Shown piece after piece: positions 21,394-33,282 of a stretch of DNA of 64,000 nt (within the stretch, counting starts at the first letter, position 1; each line of letters begins with the position of its first letter). Origin of the DNA: Candidula unifasciata (taxonomy: Eukaryota; Mollusca; Gastropoda; Stylommatophora; Geomitridae); the NCBI GenBank assembly GCA_905116865.2, contig CAJHNH020007645.1, positions 1-64,000 of the forward strand, given 5' to 3'. Made by a program: the position numbers and the translations under genes. The notes under the pieces were generated by a model, which saw only the letters and a program-made list of their open reading frames with translations, did no database searches and was not told the origin of the DNA.

Positions 21394-22174
21394 GCTCTAC
21401 TCCCCACAGCTTCCTAGATTCCTATGATGACACGGTGTTGCTAGTCAAGACCTTCTGGCTGTTTCAATATCTGAGTCGTTGCTCTGAGTTCTGATCCTAC
21501 AAACATTTTAAACATTATTCTTTTATTGATGTAAAGAAGTTGTATTAATTACATGCATTCATTTTCGTGGCTGATTTAGGTGTCTCTATTTCACCTTTCT
21601 AAGTGTTTAGTATTGTTGGGTGTATGTATAATCAATATTATACGTGTTAACATGGTTATGATAGTAAACTATCATAACCTGGGGGCTTTCTTTTTATAGT
21701 AGTGGGTGTGTCCAGCCAAGTGTGCCAAGGAATATTGTATTCATATACAGATATATTTTGTAGTGCCAAAACTTGAGTTGCCCTAATCCAGAAATAAGTT
21801 GAGCGTACATTGGCCACGGCGCATCCCTTAGACCAATACGAGCCAAACGACTCAACATAATTATTTCTGAGTGCTGTTGGTTCTTAAGGAGAAATCCTTA
21901 AATCAGGCACGTGACAGGAGTGATATGTGACAAACACTACAAAAACATCGACAAACTGGGTCTAACACACAACCCCTTTAGAGAATGATAAAACCTATGT
22001 CACAGGCATTCTCTTTCTCGGAATAAAAAAGTAAATGCAAGACATCCCAGAAAGCAAATAACAGAGAGGCACACCCATAACGGCCAGAAGTCCAAGTAAG
22101 ATATCAATGGGATGTGACCTATTTTCTGTGGGAAGACTAACGTTTGTAAGACTAAAATCTCTCTTAAATAAATG

Positions 22175-22575
22175 TAATAGGTAAAGTAAAGATCCCATGT
22201 CATGCCTTTAGGCGCATCGGGTATATGGAAAGAGCACCCATATTTTTATAGACCAATCGGCTCTAGGTGTATAATGTGGTCAGCATTAAAACGACCGTCT
22301 TTACTTTCCAAAGATATACATTCTGGTACCCAGTTTAGGCTGGGTCAACCTGCGACACCCATACCACGATAAAAATCCACGCACTTAAATTTATGAGTCT
22401 TGACTAAACACTGTGTGGATAACAAACATTTCACTTGATATAAACTTCTTGGGTTAACACTAAAGTTAAAATCGGGAGGATCAACTTTATTACACCAGGG
22501 TTTATCCCTTGAAGTTTTGTCTCTCCCCCTAGGACGGCCCCTTCCGAGACCGCCGCACAAAGAACACATTCCTAG
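22175..22575. other. unassigned, possibly an old interspersed repeat
   Basis: No match elsewhere in the window. The minus-strand ORF 22,345-22,569 is Arg/Cys-rich with no domain I can name. Confidence 0.25.
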
Positions 22576-22688
22576 CTCTGTGGACGATCAACAGTATTCT
22601 GCTTAGCAACTGAATTTGTGAACTTAACAACGCGTCCGCGAAATGAACCCATGAGCATCAGAGTGCACGGCCATTCCTACGCTTATAC

Positions 22689-25330
22689 TCAGATTGCTTT
22701 CAGGAAAACACTATAGACCATTGCTTTCAGAAAAACACTGTAGACCATTGCTTTTAGGAAAACACTGTAGACCATTGCTTTCAGGAAAACACTATAGACC
22801 ATTGCTTTCAGAAAAACACTGTAGACCATTGCTTTCAGGAAAACACTGTAGACCATTGCTTTCAGAAAAACACTGTAGACCATTGCTTTCACACTAAACC
22901 AAGGAAAACTGTAGACCATTGCTTTCAGGAAAACACTGTAGACCATTGCTTTTAGGAAAACACTGTAGACCATTGCTTTCAGGAAAACACTATAGACCAT
23001 TGCTTTCAGGAAAACACTATAGACCATTGCTTTTAGGAAAACACTGTAGACCATTGCTTTTAGGAAAACACTGTAGACCATTGCTTTCAGGAAAACACTG
23101 TAGACCATTGCTTTCAGGAAAACACTATAGACCATTGCTTTCAGGAAAACACTGTAGACCATTGCTTTTCAGGAAAACACTGTAGACCATTGCTTTCAGG
23201 AAAACACTATAGACCATTGCTTTCATTGCTTTTAGGAAAACACTGTAGACCATTGCTTTAGGAAAACACTGTAGACCATTGCTTTCAGGAAAACACTGTA
23301 AGATATTGCTTTTAGAAAAACCATTGCTTTTAGGAAACCTGTAACCACTGTAGACCATTGCTTTCAGGAAAAACACTGTTCCGGAAAGACTGTAATTGCT
23401 TTCATGAAAAACACTATAGACCATTGCTTTCAGAAAAACACTGTAGACTATTGCTTTTAGGAAAAAATTGCTTTCAGAAAACCCCACGTACACTCTTGCT
23501 TTCATGAAACACTGTAGACCATTGCTTTAGGAAAAACACTGTAGACCATTGCTTTCAGGAAAACACTGTAGACCATTGCTTTTAGAAAAACACTGCTTCA
23601 GGAAAACACTATAGACCATTGCTTTCAGGAAAAACACTGTAGACCATTGCTTTTAGGAAAACACTGTAGACCATTGCTTTCAGGAAAACATTGCTTTCGG
23701 AAAACACTGTAGACCATTGCTTTCAGGAAACACTGTAACCACACTGTAGACCATTGCTTTCAGGAAAAAAGGCCTGCTAGACTATTGCTTTCAGGGAAAA
23801 CACTGTAGACCATTGCTTTCAGGAAAACACTGTAGACTATTGCTTTCAGGAAAACACTGTAGACTATTGCTTTAGGAAAACACTGTAGACCATTGCTTTC
23901 AGGAAAACACTTCATGAAAAACACTGTAGACTATTGCTTTCAGGAAAACACTGTAGACCATTGCTTTCAGGAAAACACTGTAGACCATTGCTTACTGTTG
24001 CTTTCAGGAAAAACACTGTAGACCATTGCTTTCAGAAAACACTTTACTGTCAGAAAAAGACCATTGCTTTCAGGAAAACACTGTAGACCATTGCTTCAGG
24101 AAAACACTGTAGACCATTGCTTTCAGGGAAAACACTATAGACCACTGTAGGCCATTGCTTTCAGAAAAAAAACACTGTAGACCATTGCTTTTAGAAAAAA
24201 CACTGTAGACACATGTATTGCTTTCAGGAAAACACTATAGACCATTGCTTTCAGGAAAACACCATTGCTTTTAGAAAAACACTGTAGACCATTTTCAGGG
24301 AAAAAACTGTAGACTATTGCTTTCAGGAAAACACTGTAGACCATTGCTTTTAGGAAAACACTATAGACCTGTAGAAAACATTGACCTGCTTTAGGAAAAA
24401 CACTGTAGACCATTGCTTTGCAGGAAAAAACACTGTAGACCATTGCTTTAGACCATTGGGGAACACACTGTAAGACCATTGCTTTCAGAAAAACACTGTA
24501 GACCATTGCTTTCAGGAAAAACACTGTAGACCATTGCTTTCAGGAAAACACTGTAGACCATTGCTTTCAGGAAAACACTGTAGACCATTGCTTTCAGGAA
24601 AAACACTGTAGACTATTGCTTTCAGGAAAACACTGTAGACCATTGCTTTCAGGAAAACACTGTAGACCATTGCTTTCAGGAAAAACACTGTAGACCATTG
24701 CTTTCAGGAAAACACTGTAGACCATTGCTTTCAGGAAAACACTATAGACCATTGCTTTCAGGAAAACACTGTAGACCATTGCTTTCAGAAAAACACTGTA
24801 GACCATTGCTTTCAGGAAAAACACTGTAGACATTGCTTTCAGGAAACACACCTGCTTTTGCTTTCAGGAAAACACTGTAGACCATTGCTTTTAGGAAAAC
24901 ACTGTAGGCCATTGCTTTCAGGAAAACTGTAGGCCATTGCTTTTAGGAAAACACTGTAGCCATGCTTTCAGGAAAACACTATAGACCATTGCTTTTAGGA
25001 AAAACATGTAGACCATTGCTTTCAGGAAAACACTGTAGACCATTGCTTTCAGGAAAAACACTGTAGACCATTGCTTTCAGGAAAAACACTATAGACCATT
25101 GCTTTTGCTTTCATTGCTTCAGAAAACACTATAGACCATTGCTTTCAGGAAAAACACTGTTAGACCATTGCTTTCAGGAAAAAAAACATGCTTTCAGGAA
25201 AACACTTTAGGCCATTGCTTTCAGAAAAACACTATAGACCATTGCTTTTAGGAAAACACTGTAGACCATTGCTTTCAATAAAACACTGTAGACCATTGCT
25301 TTCGGGAAAACACTGTAGAAAATTCTTATC
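22689..25330. repeat. 27-bp satellite array
   Basis: Nearly 100 units of CCATTGCTTTCAGGAAAACA plus CTGTAGA. From 22,689 to about 23,200 the units are almost perfectly spaced and leave a minus-strand frame open as a 9-residue repeat (MVYSVFLKA). From about 23,200 to 25,130 the same unit carries many 1-20 nt indels and partial units. The regularity partly returns around 24,540-24,830. The ORFs are repeat by-products. Confidence 0.9.
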
Positions 25331-25574
25331 AGCTGTCTGTTCTGGTGGCAGAGAACTTATGGTTCATACCCGTGCGCAATGACGCTAGTTCACGTCTCCC
25401 GACTTTACCTTTTTTACTTTTATAAATAAAAAACTTCTGATCACACCGCGTAGCATAGTCTGCTTCAACAATTTTTTACAGCTTAAAGTAAAAAAAAAGG
25501 TCAATATTATCTGTATCTGCAGTGTTACACATATAATGTTACATGTATGGTGTTATATTTTAGGTGTTACATGT
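25331..25574. other. short unassigned spacer
   Basis: Nothing recognised apart from ATGTTACATGT-like short repeats near 25,530-25,575. Confidence 0.4.
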
Positions 25575-25835
25575 TTAGTAGTGTTACTTGAACTGAGAAG
25601 TCCCGGTGACCCGGAGTCCCATGTGGGGGCAAGGGGGAATAGACCCACAGCACCCGAAAAAAAAAGCATATTGTACAAGGCGACTATTTTGGGCTGCTTC
25701 CTTAGAAGTTGGAGTGCATCTGCCAGAGGGGCGAGGAACGAAAAGTATGCATATAAATAATGCACTCAACACTGAAGTTCTAGAACTCTAAAATGGAGTT
25801 TAAATCGGGTGAACGCTAAAAAAAAAAAAAAAGAT
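25575..25835 (+). mobile_element. SINE-like family B, diverged copy
   Basis: Shares the block order of family B: GTGCATCTGCC-GAGGGGCG-GGAAC, then a TATGCATATAAATAA-like block, GAAGTTCTAGAA, and a final AAATCGGGTGAACGC before an A run. It is more diverged than the copies at 62-63.7 kb. The start around GTCCCGGTGACCCGGAGTCC resembles the 5' part of the 63-kb copy. Confidence 0.45.
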
Positions 25836-27359
25836 AAAGAAAAATAGACAGGATGTATTGAAGTTTTCAGGATCTGAACATCACAGACAGTTTTGATGCA
25901 TAGAAAGTGAACTATTTCGGACATAATAAAATCTACAATAAAAGTAAACGCGTGTAGTGATGCTAACATGCAAAATCAAAAGCTAGCGTAATATAAAATA
26001 AATAATTTCATGTCACATACTTGATATCACACGTTTAAATAAAAACTATAAGAATAATGCAGCAAAGAACAGAAGAAATAAATCGAGGAGGTACTAAATA
26101 CACATTGGTTTGGAGTCTGGAAAAGGGGATGGGGTGGTGGAGGAGACAGAGAAATAGAAACGCAATTTGGTAGTTTAAGATTATTAGCAGAAAGAGTGAC
26201 CACGCAAGGAAGAACTCGATGGCTTATCGATCACAAAACAGCCCTCCACCGGATATCGTGGAACACAGTTCTCAAGATCCCAGAACAAATAAGGATATAA
26301 AAACCGGAACGTGGATTGATTTACAATCTGTACATTAAACAAGAAATAGTTTTGTCAACTAAGGAGGCAAACAAAAGCAACACCAATTAGGAGAGAAATG
26401 CGTCAAAAGATGTTTGCTGTTATCAGAAATATTTAATGTGAACTCAGAAATGGTGATGATAAGAGCAATTTAAGGATAATTATGAGATAAAAGTAATTTA
26501 CGAAAGAATAAGTATGATACAATCTGCAGATTAGAAACAGAAATGTCTCTTTAGAAACAATAAAATAAAATAAGTAAAACAATTAGTTATAAAAATAAAG
26601 TCCCTGAAAACAAAACCTTTGCTAAACGCTACGATCCATTCAAAGCTAAAGCTAACTTGGGGGAGAAAAAAAAAACCAGTGATTAAAAACAATATATTTA
26701 AAGCAACATCTTTGTAAGGAGGAGTGGAAATTATCAGCAATAATATCAGGTGCATTACCAGCTGTAATTGCCGATAATTCTTCTTGTGATTTCCAAAAGC
26801 AAATCGATCGATCTCTTTCAGTACTCGGGAAAAGACAAAATAAAAACAACCAGCTATTTAAAACTATAACGGATCACTCATATACAGTCTGAAGTTGTAG
26901 TCAAACCGAAGAAATACAGTGAAATACACGCAAGCCATCTTTGTTTTCTCCTTTCCACTATATTTTTCCTTTTTTAAACGTCCTCTGCCGCCCCGCTTTT
27001 TTTTTTAATTGTGTTATTTCACCAAGGGGACGAAGAAGCGACAGGAGATGGATGGTTGATATGGGGCATCACATTGAAGAGCTAGAGGAGAAGCGACTAG
27101 GGTGAGATTACTGCTGATAGAGAAACATTTAAAACTGAACTGAGCTTACGGCGAGACAGCCTTGCGGGCCAGTAAAGTGGAGAAGTGACTTTTTCCATGA
27201 GCTACGGGCAGTCTGGTGAAATAGTCGTGTTAACTCTGTATCGATCACAACCGAGAATGTTATTCTTTTTATACTGCTTTTACTCTTACAATCTCAGAAA
27301 ATGCTAAATTAGTGGTCTTTTACGACATGCTTGTAAGAAGTAGTCTGTCTACCTCCTCT

Positions 27360-27360
<1 letters not shown>
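25836..27360. other. intergenic, no gene recognised
   Basis: AT-rich, with short ORFs on the minus strand (26,531-26,849) lacking any recognisable domain. Nothing else supported. Confidence 0.4.
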
Positions 27361-28145
<785 letters not shown>

Positions 28146-28279
28146 ACATGACATAACATATCCATTAGCGCGTTATGGTCGTGGAGTTGCATCGATGGAA
28201 GCACTAACATATAAAACCCGCCACATTTCTCTGTCTTTCGCTTTATTAATATGTGTAGGATAGCTTGGTCCTGTCTATT

Positions 28280-29165
28280 TCTTGATGATGTCATTCGAGG
28301 TTCTTCTTTGCCCTCCCCTTCTTCGACTACACCCCAATGTTCCTTGAAGCACAGTCTTTGCAATCAAATCATGTCTCACCACGTGCCCGATCTAAGCTAA
28401 CTTGCGACGTTTCCCCACTGCCAAGAAAGGCTCCTGATGTCCTTCACATCTGTATATTTTGTCTCTGTCATATTTATTAGTTTTGTATTCTAAATTATTA
28501 ATTCGTAAAATGCATCTACAGCATTTGCATTTAAAAGCCTGAATCCTCCTTTCTAATTCCACAGTGAGAGTACAACTATCACATCCGTGTAATAAAATAG
28601 ACATAACCAGTTATTTGTAAATATATTTCCAAAGTGAGAGTACAACTCTCACATCCGTATAGGATAGCAGACAATTACAGTTATTTGTAAATATTGACTT
28701 TAACTGCAATGCTGATTTTGCTTTACCGCATCGCATTCAGCTGGTACATTGCTGCTGTTGCCTTATCAAGCCTTGTCTTGATCTCTTTCCTACATCTGCC
28801 ATCGTTACAAGTGTAGGAGCCAAGATATTTGAAGCTTTTAACTTCTTCTAGTTTTTTGCCCCTCTTCTATCAGTGTGTCGGTAGGTACTTGATTATTGTG
28901 ACTATTTAAAATAAAATTTGCTTCTCTCGGCATTATTTGAATGCTATATTTACGACGCTGTCTCAAATTTTGCAGTAAATTCTTGGAGTTTTATTTTCGC
29001 AACCAGCCATGAGATCAATGTCGTCTGCAAAACATAAATTACATAGTGCTCTTCCACCAATGGATATTGATGTTTCATAAATGTTCAGTGTTTCTATCAT
29101 GATGTGTTCAAACACAAATTGAAAAGAATGGGATAATATGCAACCCACGCTGGTTTTGAAAAGTT
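28280..29165 (-). pseudogene. LINE (RTE-like non-LTR retrotransposon) fragment
   Basis: Reading the minus strand, 29,148-28,963 contains the reverse-transcriptase active-site box FADDIDLMAG preceded by SISIGGRALCNL. Further on, 28,604-28,392 reads LLHGCDSCTLTVELERRIQA, then KTNKYDRDKI and VGKRRKLA, the conserved region after the thumb in this LINE group. The two parts are in order but broken by stops and frameshifts, so the copy is dead. Upstream domains are missing. Confidence 0.75.
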
Positions 29166-29324
29166 TGCATGTGTCATTGTGAATGAGTACTGCACTGCTT
29201 GCATCTTTATAAAGTGCTCAAATGATGTCTAGGATGTTCTTAACGAAGTTGTAATTTATCATTTTTTTTTTGGCCAGCGACCAGCTTGCCACACTTGGTA
29301 ACACGCCTTTGTAAAGACAATGAA

Positions 29325-29374
29325 TTACGGTAGTAGAAGTAGTAGTAGTAGAAGTAGTAGTAGCAGCAGTAGTT

Positions 29375-29414
<40 letters not shown>

Positions 29415-29471
29415 AAGAAGAAGAAGAAGAAGAAGAAGAAAAAGTAGTAGTAATAATAATAATAATAATAA

Positions 29472-29559
<88 letters not shown>

Positions 29560-29580
29560 AGTAGTAGTAGTAGTCGCAAC
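29325..29580. repeat. (GTA)n/(GAA)n/(AAT)n trinucleotide array
   Basis: (GTA)n with embedded GAAGAAGAA and AATAATAAT blocks. The Ser-rich, Thr-rich and Leu-rich ORFs are artefacts. Confidence 0.9.
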
Positions 29581-29954
29581 AGAAGCAGCAATTTTAATCA
29601 TTATAATGGTGGCCATATCAGTGGTGGACGTCGTAGTTGTGGTTGTTGCCATTGTTGTATAGCGTTATTGTTTTTTTGTATTTTTTTGTCGCAGACGTAG
29701 TAGTGGCAGGAATAGCAATAGCACAGTAGTAATGATAACTGCTACCATTATATACAACGTCGCTGGAACCTGGGGGTGAGGTGGGGGGGGGGGGGGTGAT
29801 AGGGACGGAGAGGATCGGCAAGGTGAGGGAAGGGGCTGGTTGGGGGGGGGGGGGATTAGCGGTATATATAGTCTCTTTACTGAATATGTTGTTTTATGAC
29901 CTTTCAAGTATAAAATTGTATTTACTTGTCATTAAGTACATTGTTGTTTATATT
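29581..29954. other. intergenic with two poly-G tracts
   Basis: Runs of about 13 G (near 29,785) and 11 G (near 29,843). The ORF 29,781-30,293 only becomes meaningful after 30,056, where the Penelope fragment begins. Confidence 0.45.
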
Positions 29955-30055
29955 TTCGCGTTCACCGGCAGTAAACTCCGGCGGAAAGTGTTGGTTGTTC
30001 ATCCACTTCTGGACTTAAGCCTTGTTCCAGAATCTGAGTTTTGCGTGCACATCAG
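29955..30055 (-). mobile_element. SINE-like family B, minus-strand copy, 3' half
   Basis: On the minus strand it reads CTCAGATTCTGGAACAAGGC, TTAAGTCCAGAAGTGG, GGAGTTTACTGCCGGTGAAC, matching the second half of family B. It ends at the duplicated GTGCACATCAG (30,045-30,055) and resumes beyond the Penelope insert. Confidence 0.6.
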
Positions 30056-30057
30056 CA

Positions 30058-30293
30058 GGAAGCTGGCTGATCGTTTCCGGGAACACCTCTCCGATATCGA
30101 CAAGAAGACACTCAAACCAATCCCTCTTCATTTTAATAGCCCTGACCACAGCGGTAAAGATGACATATCTGTCACAGCATTAAAATCTTGCTCTGGCGAT
30201 CATACTACCCGCCTCGCTTTGGAAAATCGCCTTATCCACAGCCTTGGCGTTCTTAGTCCAAGAGGTATCAATATCCAACATACCTTCATCTAA
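30058..30293 (+). pseudogene. GIY-YIG endonuclease C-terminal fragment (Penelope-like)
   Basis: The last 79 codons of the open frame read RKLADRFREHLSDI, then KPIPLHFNSPDHS, ALKSCS, LALENRLIHSLGVLSPRGIN and a stop. The DRFREH, HFN-PDHS and LE--LI--LG-L-P-GIN pattern is that of the C-terminal half of GIY-YIG domains in Penelope-like elements. The reverse transcriptase and the GIY-YIG N-terminus are missing through 5' truncation, so this is a dead copy. Family usage is known; activity here is excluded by truncation. Confidence 0.7.
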
Positions 30294-30547
30294 ATAGTTC
30301 TAATCTTATCACATTTTAAATGTTAATTTTTTTATTTTATTTCATATTATTTACCTTATTCTATTTCTATCAGTATCATTTATGTATCATTACCACTTGC
30401 ATTTCTTTTATTCCCAGTATTTGTGACTATATTTTTTAGCCATCGTTTATTTTATTTTATTTCATTTTTCCGCATCACATTTTTTTAAAGCGCTCACGTC
30501 ACCCCTTAGAGATCTACATACTCTCCATTCCTCGTTTGTGTCTTTCA

Positions 30548-30592
30548 CTTGTGTTTGAAAAAGGCTGCCCAGCCGAAACGTTACGTTTTGTT
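30548..30592 (+). ncRNA. hammerhead-ribozyme-like relic in the Penelope 3' end
   Basis: TTGAAAA (for CUGANGA) is followed by a 4-bp stem GGCT-GCCC-AGCC, then the invariant GAAA, then ACG-TTA-CGT forming a 3-bp stem III and T at the cleavage position. Two core positions deviate and no good stem I partner was found, so it is probably inactive. Hammerhead motifs are a known component of Penelope-like elements. Confidence 0.4.
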
Positions 30593-30657
30593 GTTTTGTG
30601 CACGTTTTCCTCTTTGCCATTTTGTTGAGCTTTTTAGTCAAATTTCTCTGGAATTCA

Positions 30658-30790
30658 GTGCACATCAGTTGTACGGATCTGGCTTATGTGTATGCAGACT
30701 ATTCTTTCATCCCCTTTTCATTCCCCTTAACCGCAGCACACAATCGGGCTCCTGAACCCACACAGCAATCAGTACATTATTATTATTATG
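30658..30790 (-). mobile_element. SINE-like family B, minus-strand copy, 5' half
   Basis: On the minus strand it reads AGTCTGCATACACATAAGCC, AGATCCGTACAACTG, ATGTGCAC, the first half of family B, separated from its second half by the Penelope insert. Confidence 0.55.
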
Positions 30791-31625
30791 CTTTCAAGCA
30801 AGGATTAAGTCCCTTTAGCCTCCCTTCTACTTTTCCCGGAAAACGTGTAAGGCGGGGCCTGTTTCTTTGTGTCGGCGACACTGATTGTAAGTAGTAGTAA
30901 TTCCAACACAAGGCGAATCGTCGTGGGAGGACATAACATCAACAACAACAAAATATTCTGAGGATACAGTATTGATTACAGATAGTCACCGTAATCTGCT
31001 GCACACGGTGTGCACACTAATTGTACACCGTCAAAAGCTCTGGTTTATAATTACATTGTAAGAAAACAAATTATGACCAAGCACACGACACAGAGAAAAC
31101 ACTGGTTGCCCCTCCCGCCGCCTTACACATCGTCTAGGAATAAGAAGAATGGGAATGTAATCCTACTATAAGAGCACAAAAGTAATTTAAAAAAAAAAGA
31201 AAAACAACAACAATAGTAATGTGCTAAGTCGTTAATAAATATAATAAAAAAAATTTGCAATAATATAAAATAAAAAAACAACGAATTTTAAAGAGCATTT
31301 TTATACATGGGAAAATAGGTCGAGGCGGGAAACGGGGGGGGGGGGGGGGGCGCTCAACGGCAACCCTCATAGAATTATGGAAGGGGGGTGGGTGGGACTT
31401 GAACCCCTAAGTTTTGCCGCCTCTGTTCATTACTGTCTCTGAGAATACAAAAATAACTGCCACAAATGCAACATCCAAGTAACGTGGAACTGTCTTAAAC
31501 TAGCCAACCAGTACTAACAATTTTGTCGCCAATAACATATGACACACGATAGCTTGAAGCGATAAGAACAGCTGTATCAATGACAAACTGGCAAATGTAG
31601 CTTTATGCGGGATAGAACATGGGCG
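30791..31625. other. intergenic, no gene recognised
   Basis: A-rich stretches, and a run of about 18 G near 31,337-31,354. No coding evidence. Confidence 0.4.
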
Positions 31626-31857
31626 CCGAAACTTTGTTAGTGGAGATGGGTCCCCGCCCCATCCTATAATTTTAGAGGTTGAAATTGCGGGAGGGGAGGG
31701 GGGGGGGGCTGAGGTCCTCTCTAGCAAATTTACCATGGGATCAGTTGGTCCACTGATCATCATCAGTGTTTCCCAGACTCTTTAATGCCAAGGCCTACTT
31801 AAGCCTAAAAGAATACCTATACCCCCTATGTAACATTGCCTTATGGTTAACTTAAAC
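31626..31857. other. possible decayed DNA-transposon ends
   Basis: CAGTGTTTCCCAGACTCTTT (31,767-31,786) resembles the CAGTGGTTTCCCAA end of the hAT-like MITE at 2151, and the preceding sequence contains another poly-G run. No matching second end was found, so this is only suggestive. Confidence 0.25.
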
Positions 31858-32800
31858 TCTGGACACAAGTGTAACACTCTGTACTAGAAAGACAAATATA
31901 GCACTCTGTACTAGAAAGACAAATATAACACTCTGTACTAGAAAGACAAATATAACACTCTGTACTAGGAACACAGTTATAACACTTTCTGACTAGGAAC
32001 ACAAATATAACAACATCTCTATTAGATCACACATATAACACTTTCTGTACTGTTAACACAAATGTAAATTTTCTGTAATAGAAACACAAATATAGCAGTT
32101 GTTGTACTAGAACCACAAATATAACGCTTTCTGCACTAGAAATACAAATATAACACTTTCTAGACTGGGAACGAAAATGAAACACTTCTATAATAGAAAC
32201 ACAAATAAAACACTTTTTGTACTAGAAACACAAATATGACACTTTCTTTACTAGGAGCACAAATATAACACTATATGTACTAGAAACACACATATAACAC
32301 TGTACTAAAAAGACAAATATAGCACTGTACTAGGAACATAAATATAACACTTTCTGTACTAAGAACACAAATATAGCACTTGTTATACTAGAACCACAAA
32401 TATAACGCTTTCTGGACCGGGAACGAAAATGAAACACTTTCTATAAAAGAAACACAAATAAAACACTTTTTTACCAGAAACACAAATATGACACTTTCTT
32501 TACTAAGAGCACAAATATAACACTATATGTACTAGAAACACACTTATAACACTGTACTAAAAAGACAAATATAACACTTTACTAGGAACATAAAAAAAAC
32601 ACTTTTTGTTCTAGGAACACAAATATAACACTTTCTGTTCTAGGAACACAAATATAACATATTCTGTACTATGAAAACAAATATAATATATTCTGTACTA
32701 AGAACACAAATATAACACATTCTGTACTAAGAACACAAATATAACACATTCTGTACTAGAAACACACACACACACACATTTATTAAGTGCTAAAAACACA
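31858..32800 (+). repeat. 29-bp satellite array, main block
   Basis: Around 30 units of AACACTTTCTGTACTAGAAA plus CACAAATAT with frequent substitutions and small indels. Blocks of several units recur (for example ACTATATGTACTAGAAACAC at 32,271 and 32,521), showing segmental duplication inside the array. Outlying units continue at 33,185-33,282, 33,515-33,612 and about 33,870-33,912. Confidence 0.8.
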
Positions 32801-33059
32801 CATTTAACACACTGTTCTAGAAAAATAAATATTAACGGCCAGCACTAGTAACATAAATATAAACTTTTCACACTAGACACCTGAGTACACACTTTTCTAA
32901 CTAGAAACCAGAGGCGTCGAAGCTTATAAGCTGAGCGCCTCCAACCAGCAACCCTTGGCTTACCCAGTCGTGTGCAGTTCTCTTTCAAAAATTTGTTTAT
33001 CCATTTCATTTTTCGATATATTTATTTTTTCGGGAATGATAGCCCAAGCAATAAAATCC

Positions 33060-33180
33060 TGTAGAAGTCGGATGTGTTGGCCGACAGGCGCAAATATCAC
33101 AATAGTGTTGTAACCGGATTTATGGCTTCAGATAAACGCAAAAGACGATCCTATTTATTTTCCAGACTAAAAGCATTAAT
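33060..33180 (+). repeat. dispersed repeat family C, copy 2
   Basis: CTGTAGAAGTCGGATGTG, TTGGCCGACA, CAAATATCACAATAGTGTTG, CTTCAGATAAACGCAAAAGA. Collinear with copy 1 at 18,427. It interrupts the 29-bp satellite. Confidence 0.5.
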
Positions 33181-33282
33181 GTAGATGTTCTCTTCTAGAA
33201 AGGCAAATGTAAATTTTCTGTACTAGAACAACAAATAAAACACTTTCTGTACTAGAAATACACATATTACACCTTCTATACT

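Larger units (their letters stand above)
20544..21932 (-). mobile_element. 1.39-kb element nested in the MITE, class unknown
   Basis: Starts GTCAAGGAATGACACGTCAC and ends GCACGTGACAGGAG...ATGTGAC. Reading the end on the other strand gives GTCAC...GTCACGTG, so the termini share GTCA-type inverted sequence but no long TIR. It is flanked by AACACT on both sides, a candidate 6-bp duplication. A diverged relative lies at 46,430-48,361 in the same orientation; both contain ACTATCATAACCTGGGGGCT and AAGGAGAAATCCTTAAATCA. It carries the possible two-exon ORF described separately. No transposase was found. Confidence 0.55.
20353..22146. mobile_element. TIR MITE copy 2, interrupted by a 1.39-kb element
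   Basis: The left end GAAACGTTAGTCTCCC pairs with the right end GGGAAGACTAACGTTT as inverted repeats (about 12-15 bp). The left part (20,353-20,543) and right part (21,933-22,146) match the 370-bp MITE at 4641-5010. At the join the MITE reads AACACTTCAAAAACAT, while here AACACT occurs on both sides of the insert (20,538-20,543 and 21,933-21,938). The 4.6-kb copy is therefore the natural empty site. Confidence 0.65.
30056..30657 (+). mobile_element. 5'-truncated Penelope-like retroelement inserted in family B
   Basis: A 602-bp insert bounded by perfect 11-bp direct repeats GTGCACATCAG (30,045-30,055 and 30,658-30,668). Its first about 240 nt encode the end of a GIY-YIG endonuclease; the remainder is 3' untranslated sequence with a hammerhead-like motif. 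Penelope-like elements carry a C-terminal GIY-YIG domain, integrate with target duplications and are often 5'-truncated, all of which fits. Confidence 0.7.

Noticed and set aside
22689..24851. MVYSVFLKA repeat protein
   Set aside because: The 27-bp satellite unit is a multiple of 3 and lacks stops in this frame; opposite-strand frames are open too, and indels soon break it.
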